Source: Lachnospiraceae bacterium UBA1683 (lineage in GTDB: Bacteria > Bacillota > Clostridia > Lachnospirales > Lachnospiraceae). From it: a DNA stretch of 64,000 bases. Under the pieces are notes generated by a model that did not search any database, was not told the origin of the DNA, and worked only from the letters and a program-made list of their open reading frames with translations. The first letter of the stretch is position 1; the number at the start of each line of letters is the position of its first letter. This document shows positions 25,894-35,882 of the stretch, piece by piece. The translations under genes were made by a program, and so were the position numbers. The stretch spans positions 1-64,000 of the forward strand of contig DCKD01000023.1 in assembly GCA_002320245.1 (NCBI GenBank), given 5' to 3'.

Positions 25894-26745
25894 TCATTTC
25901 CGTCTACGCTCCATATCCTCTGCCATTGCCATCTGCTGCACAGGCTTTCCCCTGCGCTTTGCAATCTCCGCCTGTTTTAAATGCAGTCTGTCCAACACAG
26001 AAATCCGATTTCCCATTAATCTCGGTTTTGATGGGAGATTATTCATGCGTCCGTCAATCATATTATAGTTTTGTTCTTCCGTCATTTCCGCACTCCGCAG
26101 ATACTCCCCGTTCTCATAGTATTTCTGCCAGTTCTCCATCGGCGGCTTCTGCTTTTCCGGTTCCGGCACAGATAGCGTGGGATTCAGATACTCTTTAATC
26201 TGTTTCTTTACCGTCCCGTCAAATCCATGATAAACCTGATCCACCACTACTTTCCCATCTTCGTCCAACACCACATTGGCGGCATCTTTCCCATAAGTGG
26301 TATGCTCCATCAGGAAGAACTCTTTCCCGCCTATGATAATGCTGTCATAGGCAAGCCAGCTCCCCTCTTTGCCCTCGATGTGGAAATTCGTAGTATCATA
26401 GGAAATCAAGGCTCCGGACGAACCATTGCGGATAAATCCGGCAATTACCGTGAAGCCTTCCTTTTCCGCATAATAGGCAGCCACTTCTCCATCCTGATTC
26501 AGTACCAATACATCGCTGACACTGATGGAATGCCCCTGGAACCTCCGGGGCGTCTGCCTGTGGAACCGTTCCCGGATGCTTCCCGGCGTGTCTCCCGGCA
26601 GCATCCGTCCGAGGTATTTCTGCTCATAGTTTTCATAGCGCACCTGGATTTGATTCTTCTGCAGCGTTTCATAGGAACGGAACCGGATATTTCGGTTTTC
26701 CGGCACATTCTTTAACTGATATATGGCAAATTGGTTGATCTCCAT
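25894..26745 (-). CDS. YodL/DUF4316 domain protein of the conjugative element
   Basis: About 283 residues. The N-terminal part (INQFAIYQLKN, RFRSYETL, GHSISVSDVLVLNQDG) is a YodL-type domain. The C-terminal part (NYNMIDGRMNNLPSKPR, ISVLDRLHLKQAEIAKR) is the DUF4316 tail common in Tn1549-like elements. Its exact role is unknown; both domains belong to the polyvalent-protein set thought to protect incoming DNA. The ATG at 26745 shares one base with the upstream stop, with GGAGG seven bases upstream. The same GHSLSVSDVVVL stretch also occurs inside the large ArdC/zincin protein, so the two genes share a duplicated module. Confidence 0.8.
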   Translation of the reverse strand: MEINQFAIYQLKNVPENRNIRFRSYETLQKNQIQVRYENYEQKYLGRMLPGDTPGSIRERFHRQTPRRFQGHSISVSDVLVLNQDGEVAAYYAEKEGFTVIAGFIRNGSSGALISYDTTNFHIEGKEGSWLAYDSIIIGGKEFFLMEHTTYGKDAANVVLDEDGKVVVDQVYHGFDGTVKKQIKEYLNPTLSVPEPEKQKPPMENWQKYYENGEYLRSAEMTEEQNYNMIDGRMNNLPSKPRLMGNRISVLDRLHLKQAEIAKRRGKPVQQMAMAEDMERRRK

Positions 26746-26975
26746 CACTCGTCCTCCATCGGCTCCTGCTCATATGGTTCCAGGTCTATCCCGGAAAATT
26801 CCTGATCCGAAATACACTCCATCTTTTCCAGTGTGCTGTTAATGAGCGAGAGCATCTCCGCATCATCCTTTACAAAAGGAATGACGCTGCGGATTTCCCT
26901 CATCGTCTGCCGGCGGTTTTCCATCTGGAACATTGCCATCATCATATATTCATTTTCTTCTAATCTTACCATCAT
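26745..26975 (-). CDS. Small acidic ICE protein, unknown
   Basis: 76 residues, mostly helical and acidic (FVKDDAEMLSLINSTLEKME, then EPYEQEPMEDE). The ATG overlaps the stop of the ArdC/zincin gene (ATGA) and its own stop overlaps the next start, so it is translated as part of a coupled trio. Proteins of this kind are common between the large polyvalent gene and DUF4316 in related elements. No function is known. Confidence 0.65.
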   Translation of the reverse strand: MMVRLEENEYMMMAMFQMENRRQTMREIRSVIPFVKDDAEMLSLINSTLEKMECISDQEFSGIDLEPYEQEPMEDE

Positions 26976-29900
26976 AATTCCTGTTCTCCTTTCTTATGGC
27001 CCTGTGTTTTCTGCTCCGCATTTTTCTGTTCCTGCTCCTTCAGCTTTGCCTGCCGTTCCCGGAGGGCTTTCAAAACCGACTGTTTTCTTCCTGTTCCCTC
27101 TGCTATGGCATTGTCCTTTTCCGGTGTCGTTTCGGGTTGTTTTAGCGGTTCTGGAGCCGTTTCCCGCACCGTATCGGTCTTTTCCTTACCTGCCGGTAAT
27201 GGCGGTTCCTGCACGCTTTCCCACGCTTTATCTTCCTGTTTTTCCTGCGGTTGTTCCGCAACCATCTCCTGCTGTCCGGCAGAAAGTAACTTTTCCAGAT
27301 CGGTAATTGCCTGCTGTACCAATGGGCTTTCCCTGTAATGGGGGACAAGTTCAATCAAATCTTTTGATATGGTTCCTGCCGACATCAGCTCATAATCCCC
27401 GTCATACATACTCCCATCTTCCAGACGGAATCCAATTCCCTTCACTCCATTCATTCTGTCTGCCGGAATTTCATCATATTTCCGTATCGCTTCTTCCAGT
27501 GTCAGATTATCATGGTACTCCCCAAGTACCGGAAACTCCATGCACTCCGCCGCATAAAAACTGATTTTCGGTTCCTGCCGTGTAATGGCAGTTCTCTTTG
27601 AAGTCAGTTCCCGTGCTTCTTTCTGATCCAGATATTTCTCCGCATTTTCCATATATTCTTCCAGGCTGCAGGTTTTCTCCGCTGAAACCGGATTTATATC
27701 CAAAGGAAGCCCCGCCATTGTCATGCCGTCCCCATGCAGCGCATTGAAAAAAGCGTCCTCATGGATATTTCCGGTATAAGAAACCACAACATCCACATCA
27801 GAACTGTCCTGGTATAACCCTTCCCTTGTCCGGCTCCCGTAAACCCGTGCGCCGAGCAGCTTCACATCTTCTTCCAGCCCCATTTCCTCAAGCTGCGCCT
27901 GTGCGTAGCAAAGCGCCGTTTCCTCAACCTCCGCACGGCTCAGGCCGCCTAACGCTTTTTCCGGTTCCGTGATACCGGAAGTGAAAGACAGTTCTTCCTT
28001 TGTAACTTCAATCCCCATTTTTTCCAGAAGATCTTCAAAAACAGAAATTTCTCCTGCGGTCATTCCATAATCCTGATAGGAAGTCATTCCCTCATATAAA
28101 TCCTGTATCCCTTCTTTCAGGGACAGTTTTTCATTCTCCTCCGGATCATAGACATAAGAATTATCATCGCCAACGGAAAACCAACAGTCCATACCGGACG
28201 CACGGGCAATCTTATCCAGCACATCCGCCTGCTCCCCGGTCAGTGTCAACGGTTTTTCCGTAAACTCCGCCGCTTTCTCCTGTAAATTCGACTGCGCAAT
28301 TTCAGATACTTTGTCCAAAAATTCATCCCAGCTTACCGCATGGCAGCTCTCCAGATGTATCTGCTCCTCCTCCAGAAGTTCTTTCACTGCTTCCCGGATG
28401 GAAATATCCGGGTTTTCATAGCTGCCGCCATCCAGTTCTTTATACTCCCTGTCATAAAAAGTATAATCATAGTACCCTTCAGCGGTAGTCTGGATATAAA
28501 AATAGCCTTTTTTTAAGGGAAGTTCATAGACAATATCCGTATCCTTGTTGTCCAGATAAAACTGCGCCCGGTTATAAGCCTCCGTCACCTCGTCATTCAG
28601 CCATTTCCCGCTTAACGAATCAAACGCAATATCCTCCATATCCTCGATCCCGTTCCTGCAGCAGACCAGCGGCATCCGGGACGGCGGCTGCTCCGTGCTT
28701 TCCATACCAAGCTGCTTGTCCAGATGGTTCGGAAGCTCATGATACGCTGAAAGGGCATCCCTGATATTGTCAAAATACTGGTATTCCCTTTCTGCCTTTA
28801 TCCCATAGGCATCATTTACTACATAATACTGTGCGATAAATGGCTCCGCCTTTTTCTGCTGCTCCATTTTCTCCAGTTCCGCAAACTTATCCCTGGCAAG
28901 CCCGATAAAACCATCCAGCACAGCCGGATGGCTGTCTATCACATAATCATTGTTCAAGTCCATACCCCTGCTGATATTTTCAGCGACAGGGATGCTTGCG
29001 GCCCATTCTTTTGTTCCTCTGGAAAACCGCCCATCCGATTCTTTATGCTGTACCGTACAGGCAAGGACATACGCAAGACGTTCCCGCCCATATTCATCCA
29101 GCACAGAATCTACTGCGTCATGGGCAAGGTGCAGCCCGCCAAAATGTGTACGGATCGCATTTTCTACCGCATTTTTACAGTCGATATTTAATTTTCTGGA
29201 ATCCAGATACGCATCTGCGGCGGCGTGTTCCACCGCATAGGCGAGCGTGTGCGGATAAACCGGGGGATAGGGTTCCCGGCCTGGTACAGCTTCTTTGGAA
29301 AGTTCTGCCGATTCCATCTCCGCCACTGTTTTTTCCGGTTTCTCCATCCCGTCTGCTCCCCATTCTTTCCGTTCCTGCTCCCCCGGCTCCCATTCTATCC
29401 CCTTTTCCGAAAGGTACTCTTTGACGGCTTCCATCGCTCCCCGGTCAAACCCGTTTTCCAGTTCCTGCGCCGCAAGATTGCCTTCGGAATCGACAATCAC
29501 GGCGGCAACGGAATCCCCATACTCATTGTGCTTCATCAGATAAAAGATCTCATCCTGTATCTCCCGCTTATCAACAGCGTGCCACAATCCCTCATGCTGC
29601 TCAATTTCCACCGCATCTGAATCCAGCGTCACAGGGGCAAACCACCGTTTCCTGTCCATTTTAGTTTCATGCAGGCGTTCCTGCACAAAATCCGGCAGCT
29701 CCTGGAACCCTAAGCTGTCTACATAGTAGGCTTTTGCCTCTCCTTCCCTCTGCAGCACAACCACATCGCTGACAGAAAGGGAATGCCCCTCATAGCCGTC
29801 TGGATGGCTGACATTGAATTTTTCATACAGACTGTCCAGCGTTTCTTCCCCGGATAAACGCCCGCCGTAAACATATCCATAATCCGCCGCATCCACTTTC

Positions 29901-31144
29901 ATATCATGGGAAGCCACAAAGTCCAGCCCCATAAACCGATAATCCTTCCCTTTTGTCGCCCCGATAATCTGATAAACCGCATAGCGGTCCTCCTTTCCGG
30001 ACAGGTACAATTCTTCATTTGCCCGCCCTATGGCGTTCTCCGCTTTTTCCTGCTCCACAGCGGTACTTCTGCCTGCCACCGTCTGCTGATACTCACGGAT
30101 TGTCATATCCCCTCCGGTAAAATTCAGCTCATCGCCAATAAACAGCCACCCCTCCTCCGGCAGATTCAATGGAAATGCGGTCAGGATGGTTGCGGCATGG
30201 TTGACTGTCACATTTTCCTCCACACTGTACGGATAGCCGGGATCACTGTCCCTTCCCCGAAGCTCATAGCGGTATATCCCTTCCGGAAGTGTTTCCAGCC
30301 CCACACGCCCATTTGCAAACAGCGCCGGGACGTCAAAAAGCTCCACTTCCTGATACCGTTCCGTATTTTCCGCAGCTTTCCCCCTTTCCTCCGCCTGTTC
30401 TTTTTCCTGCCTCTCCCGCATGAGGCGCTGCATCACTTCTGTCATGCCGTCGATCATTTCCCCCGCCGTTTTCCGTATCGTATCCATCGAGGAGCGCAGT
30501 TCTTTCATATCCATGCTGCTGCTCCACCCGGCGATATACGGGAATGAATAATCGGAAGTGTCCAGGCCGAAATACTGGCAGACCGTATAGGCCACACTCT
30601 CCGCTTCCACTTCCCTTGTCATCTGGTTTTTCTTCTCTCCCAATTCTTCCATAATGTCCCGGTCATGGAGCTTCGCGTGGGTAGTTTCATGGACGCCTGT
30701 TTTCATGGTCTGGCTCTCGCTCATGCCCTGCTGGATCACGATTTCCTTATTCACATTGCTGTAATACCCCTTTGCGCCGCTGTCAATCTCATCAAAACGG
30801 ATGGGCACGGGCGATACTTCCCGGATCGCCTGCATAAAGATTTCAAAATTCTCCACGCTGCCCATAAGCTCCAGCGTTTCCAGTCCCGGTAAAGGTTCCC
30901 CGTAAGTCTGCGATATATCAAAAACTGTAGTCAAACGGAACCGGGGAATGATATGTTCTATCTCCTCTGTCTCCGGCGTCCCATCTTGACGCAGGATCGG
31001 CTCATTTGTAACGGGATCGAATTTTTCCACTTCTTCTTTTTCCCGGATGGGAGCCGGGGCAATGATCTGAATCCCTTTTTCCCCACGCTTTACCTGCCGC
31101 TTAAATTTCTTCTGCCACGCCTGATACCCATATGCTTTGTTCAT
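26972..31144 (-). pseudogene. ArdC/zincin polyvalent protein, main part of a split gene with a substitute start
   Basis: 1390 residues in one frame, with the native first ~65 residues cut off by the RIT insertion (their coding piece is at 35870-36070). The protein resumes as YQAWQKKFKRQVKRGEKGIQ, the rest of the ArdC-like DNA-binding domain. A zincin metalloprotease with VHETTHAKLHDRD (HExxH), YodL-type modules (GHSLSVSDVVVL), DUF3849/LPD-type regions, a minimal nucleotidyltransferase (GARVYGSRTREG with SSDVDVVV near residue 1060) and a Lys/Gln-rich tail follow. Such polyvalent proteins are injected or expressed early to protect element DNA in a new host. The first six codons, ATG AAC AAA GCA TAT GGG, and an AGGAGG box come from the inserted element, so a shortened protein may still be made. 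Confidence 0.75.
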
Positions 31145-31157
31145 AGTTATCCTCCTT
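31128..31157. repeat. Left 30-bp terminal inverted repeat of the RIT element
   Basis: Exact inverted copy of 35828-35857. Read outward on the minus strand it holds AAGGAGGATAACT followed by ATG AAC AAA GCA TAT GG, that is a ribosome site and start codon facing the disrupted gene. Confidence 0.9.
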
Positions 31158-31248
31158 TAAGTCCACTAAAATATAAAAATCCGAGAAAACTGCTCGAGAT
31201 TTCTCGGATAACTTTTTATACTATGAAAATGTTATGCTTGGTAATAAT

Positions 31249-31282
31249 AAAATCCGCCACCTAACTTTAGGTAACGGATTTT
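31249..31282 (-). terminator. Terminator after the CHAT gene
   Basis: AAAATCCG (31249-31256) pairs with CGGATTTT (31275-31282), with an inner ACCTAA/TTAGGT stem. It begins five bases after the CHAT gene stop and ends in Ts on the transcribed strand, so it closes the RIT operon before the left terminal repeat. Confidence 0.65.
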
Positions 31283-31286
31283 AACA

Positions 31287-32342
31287 TTAAATATCCGGAC
31301 GGACAAATATTAAATCATTTAGGTCAACATCGTCACGGGCATAAAGCTGAGGAATATTTTCACCAGGAATGCCTTCCAATAGTAATTCAGCTATAGCTTG
31401 ATTGAATGAAGTTTGCAGTGAACGCCCAAACCCTATAGATGAATACAACTGAGCAGCAAACGTGCAGGCGGTATCATCCCTGATAGAATCCGACATACCG
31501 ATTGCAGCTTCAATATGTTCCACGACACTTTTAGCCTGTGTTTCCGAAAAGCAGGCATTAAAAACAACCAAACGTATTGTATCAGATGCAGTTGACATGG
31601 CCATTGTAATTGCTTCCTTTGTAACTGTCTTTGTACTTCCATCTGGATTCAATAAAGCAAGTTCCCCTGACGGGGCACCATGACCACTAAAATGAACGAT
31701 TGTAGGGTTCGTTTCATTAATTGCCTGCAAAATGTCTGATGCACGGGTAGCCCACCGACTTTCAAAATGAACCGAATCACGATATTCCGACAGGCGGATT
31801 TTTTCTTGAATAGAACGTGCTTCTTCATCCAGAGAAAGTTGGGGAGTATCTTTAGGGTTTGCAGCGAGAAATAAAACTGTGATTTTTTCAGGTATTGCTT
31901 TTAAACGTTCAATTTCTAACTGCATATGTGATTGAACATTTCCGTATTCTTTTAGCGAACGTTCAAATGCAGCCGCTTGGCGGATTGCATCCTGCTGGCG
32001 TTTTTTCTCTGCCTCCATGTTCTTTTTGTTTACCTTAGCTTCTTCATTCCTGTAGTTTTTCTCCGCAGTAGACCGTTCCTTTTCTTTCTGGGCGATTTTT
32101 TTCTGGATATCGCCGCATTTTTTTTGAATATCAGAGATTGATTTTTCTGCCCGTTCAATCTCATTGAGTTTAGATTTTATGGTGGATTGGCTCTTCGTCC
32201 GGCTGATAGCACCCTTGGCTGATATGATTTTCTTCTGTAGAGGTGCTATTTTGGCCTGTTCTTTTGCCATATCCTGGTTTAGTTTTGATATGTCTTCCTG
32301 CTTTTTTAATAACGTATTTCTGTATGTATCGAGCTGAGACAA
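31287..32342 (-). CDS. CHAT-domain (caspase-like) protease with N-terminal coiled coil
   Basis: 351 residues. Residues 1-150 are a charged coiled coil. Residues 153-345 are a CHAT peptidase domain with the catalytic His in VHFSGHGAPSG (His221) and Cys in VVFNACFSETQA (Cys264), both intact. CHAT proteases act as effectors in gasdermin, Craspase and other bacterial cell-suicide or defence systems. As cargo of a mobile unit it may be a stand-alone toxin or defence protein, but no partner (sensor, gasdermin or antitoxin) is encoded nearby. The start is a TTG with AAGGTGA just upstream. It follows the third recombinase gene after about 140 bases in the same direction. Confidence 0.85.
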   Translation of the reverse strand: MSQLDTYRNTLLKKQEDISKLNQDMAKEQAKIAPLQKKIISAKGAISRTKSQSTIKSKLNEIERAEKSISDIQKKCGDIQKKIAQKEKERSTAEKNYRNEEAKVNKKNMEAEKKRQQDAIRQAAAFERSLKEYGNVQSHMQLEIERLKAIPEKITVLFLAANPKDTPQLSLDEEARSIQEKIRLSEYRDSVHFESRWATRASDILQAINETNPTIVHFSGHGAPSGELALLNPDGSTKTVTKEAITMAMSTASDTIRLVVFNACFSETQAKSVVEHIEAAIGMSDSIRDDTACTFAAQLYSSIGFGRSLQTSFNQAIAELLLEGIPGENIPQLYARDDVDLNDLIFVRPDI

Positions 32343-32482
32343 AAAATCACCTTCTTCCTATTTTTATTTTTATAATTATACAGTTCAATCTTCACCAAAG
32401 CAATAAAAATGTCGGTATTCTGCAAAAAAGAGCATATATATAGATGATATTGAAAATCCTTCCGGAAGTGCCCAGATGATTT

Positions 32483-33511
32483 TTAATGGTATAAAAATGG
32501 CAATGCCTGAGCTAAAGGCTTAGGTGCATCCTCTATATTTTTTTCCGGGATAGGTTTCCCTCGTTCATCAAGATATTTATTTGCCAGTTCAGGCGTTACC
32601 TGTGCGTAGACAGTTGTTGTTACAATACTGGCATGGCCCAGAAAGGCTTTTATGGTTACAAGCGAATCGCCAGCCTCAAGCATATGGACTGCTATCGAAT
32701 GCCGGAATGAATGAGGGGAATATCCTTTTTCAGGAAATTTGTCCGGGTGTTCCTGTCTGCAGACAGCCAGATATTTTTTTACAATCCCTTCCACACACGA
32801 TATGGACATATGCTCATTTGTGCGGCTTGAAAAAAGATGCCTGTTCTGTATGCCGGGATCATTAGAGCAGAAGCCCCGGCTTTTCATATAGCCTTTTAAC
32901 AAAACCGCACAGTTTTGGGGGATGGTGACGATCCTTGACTTGTTCCCTTTTCCAGTGAGTTTTATTTTTGTCGGGGCAGAGAAGGAAATATCTTTTATTG
33001 TGATATCACAGAGTTCCTGCGCCCTGGCACCTGTTGCATAAAGCACGCTCAGCAGGGTTATATCCCTCTGTCCGGTCAATGTATTGGCACTTGGCGCAGA
33101 AAGGATGATAGACACTTCCTCTTTGGTAAAATATTTGATGGAAGCGTTTTTCGGTTCTTTCTTTTTCGGGTTTTTTACCATTGCCGTATAAAAAGGCATG
33201 GATGCCGTAAAGTCCTTGTCTGCCGCATATTTCGCAAATGCCATGAGCGCTGCCCTCCGCAGGTTCCGGGTCTTCACTGTACAATGCCGCTGCTCCTCCA
33301 GATACGCAAGGAAACTGTCAACAGCCCCGCCACCGAGTAGCTCAAAAGTCACTTTGTCCGGCTGGATGCCTTTTTCATCTGAGAAATATGTAAATAGGAG
33401 CCGGAATGCATACTGGTACGCTTCCAGGGTGTTGGTGCTGACCCCTTTGGAGGATGGGAGGTAGTCTGTGAAGAATCCCTCTAATAATGGCAGTATCGAT
33501 CCTTTTTTCAT
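32483..33511 (-). CDS. Tyrosine recombinase, third of the RIT trio
   Basis: 342 residues. It has an N-terminal core-binding domain (GVSTNTLEAYQYAFRLLFTY) and a full catalytic domain: Arg in LYATGARAQELCDI, Lys in the KGNKSR hairpin, HSFRH box (YSPHSFRHSIAVHM), LGHASIVTTTVYAQV with the nucleophile Tyr. It starts with an ATGA overlap on the stop of the second recombinase gene, GGAGGTGG upstream. Overlapping genes for three different recombinases define RIT elements. All three catalytic sites in this unit look complete, so the element could be active. Confidence 0.9.
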   Translation of the reverse strand: MKKGSILPLLEGFFTDYLPSSKGVSTNTLEAYQYAFRLLFTYFSDEKGIQPDKVTFELLGGGAVDSFLAYLEEQRHCTVKTRNLRRAALMAFAKYAADKDFTASMPFYTAMVKNPKKKEPKNASIKYFTKEEVSIILSAPSANTLTGQRDITLLSVLYATGARAQELCDITIKDISFSAPTKIKLTGKGNKSRIVTIPQNCAVLLKGYMKSRGFCSNDPGIQNRHLFSSRTNEHMSISCVEGIVKKYLAVCRQEHPDKFPEKGYSPHSFRHSIAVHMLEAGDSLVTIKAFLGHASIVTTTVYAQVTPELANKYLDERGKPIPEKNIEDAPKPLAQALPFLYH

Positions 33512-34485
33512 TCGAAATCCACCTCCGGGAAAATATGTCCTATGGATTGTTCCATCCGCTCCTGTGAACCCTTATATAAAGTATAGTCTGTAGCAAGATA
33601 CCTTTCCGTTTCCAAAAGCGACCTGTGCCCCAGGTATGCAGAAAGATATGGGACAAACTGCTCCAGAGTCCGCCCTTTTGATTCTGCCTGAAGGAAGGAT
33701 TTATAAGTAAAATAGTGCCGCAGGGTATGTGGGGAGATTCCGCGATCATACTTTTCCTGCCGTTCATTGCTTATTCCCGCCTGTTCCATGACCGACAGGA
33801 ACCAGTTACGGAAAGTCCATCCGAGGTAAGGTGTTCCGGGAACACGGTCGCTTTCAAAAACATAAACAGAATCCGGGTTTTCAGAAAGCCTGCGTTTTTT
33901 ATACATTTCCAGCAGACTTGTCAGGGACGAATCCATCGGGACGTCACGCTCCTTATCATTTTTCGCTTTCCTGATGTGCAGGATTCCTGTCCCAAGATCT
34001 ACATTTTCCCAACGGAGCGCAAGCGCTTCCCCAAGCCTCAGCCCGCATCCGTAAAGCATTCGCAGCAGCATAGGGAATGCCCGGGATGACTTTGTGCTTT
34101 CACGTCGATTTCCTAAAAATTCATCCGCCGCATGGATGATTGCAAGGAACTCTTCATCAGTAAAAGTGTAAGGTATAAAATCAGAATGTTCTCTCATGTA
34201 CTCAGGCTCAAAAGCCGGGATTTCCAATGCTCTCAGGTATCTGGAGAATACCCGGATATGGGTTATCCGCCGGTTTTTTGACTGTGGCTTGCAGGACAGA
34301 GAATCCAGCCATCTGCCCACGGTTTCCTCTGCCAGCGCCTTCTCCTGTCCGGGAATTTCCGAGAGAAAGGTGTCAAGGGACTTAAATGTCGCCTCATATC
34401 CCCGTGTCTGCTGTCCGGCATCTCTGACCATGACCAGAAAACTTTTAAATTCCAATGCAAAAATGCTTTGAAATATATAAGCCAT
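33508..34485 (-). CDS. Tyrosine recombinase, second of the RIT trio
   Basis: 325 residues from the ATG at 34485 (MAYIFQSIFAL), chosen because AAGGAGG lies nine bases upstream; a longer start at 34515 would overlap the previous gene. The catalytic residues are seen in LYGCGLRLGEALAL (Arg), KAKNDKERDVPM (Lys), ISPHTLRHYF (HxxR) and LGHRSLLETERYLATDYTLY (His and Tyr). It follows the first recombinase gene with almost no gap and overlaps the third by four bases. Confidence 0.9.
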   Translation of the reverse strand: MAYIFQSIFALEFKSFLVMVRDAGQQTRGYEATFKSLDTFLSEIPGQEKALAEETVGRWLDSLSCKPQSKNRRITHIRVFSRYLRALEIPAFEPEYMREHSDFIPYTFTDEEFLAIIHAADEFLGNRRESTKSSRAFPMLLRMLYGCGLRLGEALALRWENVDLGTGILHIRKAKNDKERDVPMDSSLTSLLEMYKKRRLSENPDSVYVFESDRVPGTPYLGWTFRNWFLSVMEQAGISNERQEKYDRGISPHTLRHYFTYKSFLQAESKGRTLEQFVPYLSAYLGHRSLLETERYLATDYTLYKGSQERMEQSIGHIFPEVDFE

Positions 34486-34489
34486 AAAT

Positions 34490-35704
34490 TCATTCCTCCT
34501 TAAGGTAATCTGCAAATTTTCCAGTCGCTCCCGGCACCGGGAGTGCGCAGGAACGCAGGCTTTCCGTTGCCAGTACTACATAATGGGATACCGATGCTTT
34601 GTCCTCATGCCCAAGAAGTCTGCTGACAGCTTCAAAAGGCACGTTTTCGGCAACCAGTTCGCTTGCGAAAGTCATGCGCAGTGAATGTGAGCCATGATGG
34701 CGGTCTCCCGGATCAATCCCAGCCTGCTTGAAATATTTGTCAGCTATCAATGAAACGGCAGACCGTGACAGCTGCGTTTTTCTATAAGTAAGGAAAATGT
34801 ATGGTTCATCCGTTTCCGGGCGCCCGTTTTCAATGTAATCCCGCACTGCTTCCTCTACTTCCGGAAGCAGTGAAAGGGTCTGTGGGACACTGGTTTTAAA
34901 CTGGACATAAGAAATTTTCCTGTTTTTGAAATCGACATTCGGGAAGCAGAGCAGCCGGATATCGGAAGCCCTCATGCCCAGCCGGACTGCCAGCAGGAGG
35001 ACTGCATAATCCCGTTTCCCCATTGGGGTGTTGCGATCCACGCATAACAGCAGTTTTTCTACTTCTTCATATGTGTAGACGGATGGCACCCTCTTTGGAT
35101 AACGTACCGTAGGGAGTATGCCTGAATAATTGGCGGCTGTAATTCCCTGCTCCACAAGATAAGCAAAAAACTTTCTGGCATATGTAGCGAATATCGCTCT
35201 GTTTGCTGATTCCCCAAAAGCCTGCTGTACACATCCGGCATTGACATCTTTCCAGGAAGCAATGCCGTTTTCCGAAAAACAGCGGAGCATTTTTACAAGC
35301 TGTGTGCGGTATTGGCGTATGGTAATCTCTTTGTAGCCTTCATCACGGAGAGTCTGTAGAAAAGCCTCCAGTTCACTCTCAAAACATTCGGGGCATTGGT
35401 AAAAAATCCTGAGACGGGCAAACGTATAGTTCCTGCCGTTTATGTACTCATCCAGGCGGCGGATCACAGTAGCTTTAAAGCTGAGCACCTTGGGGTTCCA
35501 TTCCCTCAGCCGGGCTTCGGACTCTAAAAAAGCCTGACCGATTTCAGGGGAGTATTCTGTATAACCCAATGCGTTGGCATAACGGATAAGAAAGTCAATC
35601 TGTCCCCTGTAATGTGTAAAGGATGACTTGCCATAGCCTTTTTCCCGTAAAAAATCTATAAAGCCATCCTTTAGCTGATACCAGTAACTATTTTTTTCGT
35701 TCAT
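34490..35704 (-). CDS. Tyrosine recombinase, first of the RIT trio
   Basis: 404 residues. An N-terminal SAM-like region (KDGFIDFLREKGYGKSSFTH) and a second one around 120-190 precede the catalytic domain: LLAVRLGMRASDIRLL (Arg), QFKTSVPQTLSLL (hairpin), HGSHSLRMTFASEL (HxxR) and LGHEDKASVSHYVVLA (His, Tyr). AGGAGG lies six bases before the ATG at 35704. It is the longest of the trio and most like the truncated recombinase in the element inside istA, which supports a common origin of the two elements. Confidence 0.9.
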   Translation of the reverse strand: MNEKNSYWYQLKDGFIDFLREKGYGKSSFTHYRGQIDFLIRYANALGYTEYSPEIGQAFLESEARLREWNPKVLSFKATVIRRLDEYINGRNYTFARLRIFYQCPECFESELEAFLQTLRDEGYKEITIRQYRTQLVKMLRCFSENGIASWKDVNAGCVQQAFGESANRAIFATYARKFFAYLVEQGITAANYSGILPTVRYPKRVPSVYTYEEVEKLLLCVDRNTPMGKRDYAVLLLAVRLGMRASDIRLLCFPNVDFKNRKISYVQFKTSVPQTLSLLPEVEEAVRDYIENGRPETDEPYIFLTYRKTQLSRSAVSLIADKYFKQAGIDPGDRHHGSHSLRMTFASELVAENVPFEAVSRLLGHEDKASVSHYVVLATESLRSCALPVPGATGKFADYLKEE

Positions 35705-35827
35705 TTCGAACCTCCTATGAAATGGATTTGATCTTAATCAAAGACCATACATAGGATTATACCGCAGCAAAAAGTTATCCGAGAAGTCATGCGGTAACTG
35801 CCCGGATTTGATATAAAAACTACGATT

Positions 35828-35857
35828 AAGGAGGATAACTATGAACAAAGCATATGG
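35828..35857. repeat. Right 30-bp terminal inverted repeat of the RIT element
   Basis: Exact inverted copy of 31128-31157. Here the ribosome site and ATG point right, where they would give only MNKAYGYLSD before a stop formed by the palindrome, so only the left copy gives the host gene a start. Confidence 0.9.
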
Positions 35858-35860
35858 ATA

Positions 35861-35882
35861 CTTATCCGATTAATCGGATAAG
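35861..35882. repeat. 22-bp perfect palindrome at the right edge of the RIT element
   Basis: CTTATCCG and CGGATAAG surround ATTAAT. The inner 20 bases are TTATCNG-N6-CNGATAA, the same plan as the palindrome at 12371-12396. Its arm TTATCCGA recurs in the 17-bp subterminal blocks (GTTATCCGAGAA). It is the likely crossover or accessory site of the recombinase trio. Confidence 0.7.

Larger units (their letters stand above)
31125..35882 (-). mobile_element. Recombinase-in-trio (RIT) element with CHAT cargo, inserted in the ArdC gene
   Basis: The two halves of the ArdC/zincin gene flank this 4.76 kb unit. Its ends are inverted repeats: a perfect 30-bp match (31128-31157 and 35828-35857) extending to 33 bp with one mismatch, plus a second exact 17-bp block (31201-31217 and 35769-35785). 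At the right boundary is a perfect palindrome (35861-35882). It encodes three adjacent tyrosine recombinases with overlapping or touching reading frames, the mark of RIT elements, followed by a CHAT-domain gene, all on the minus strand. GGGT is present at both gene junctions and may be the target core. Confidence 0.85.

Noticed and set aside
31125..35882. Calling the three recombinases the integrase of the ICE itself
   Set aside because: They lie inside a unit with its own terminal repeats that splits an ICE gene, so they belong to a later insertion; the ICE integrase is not in the window.
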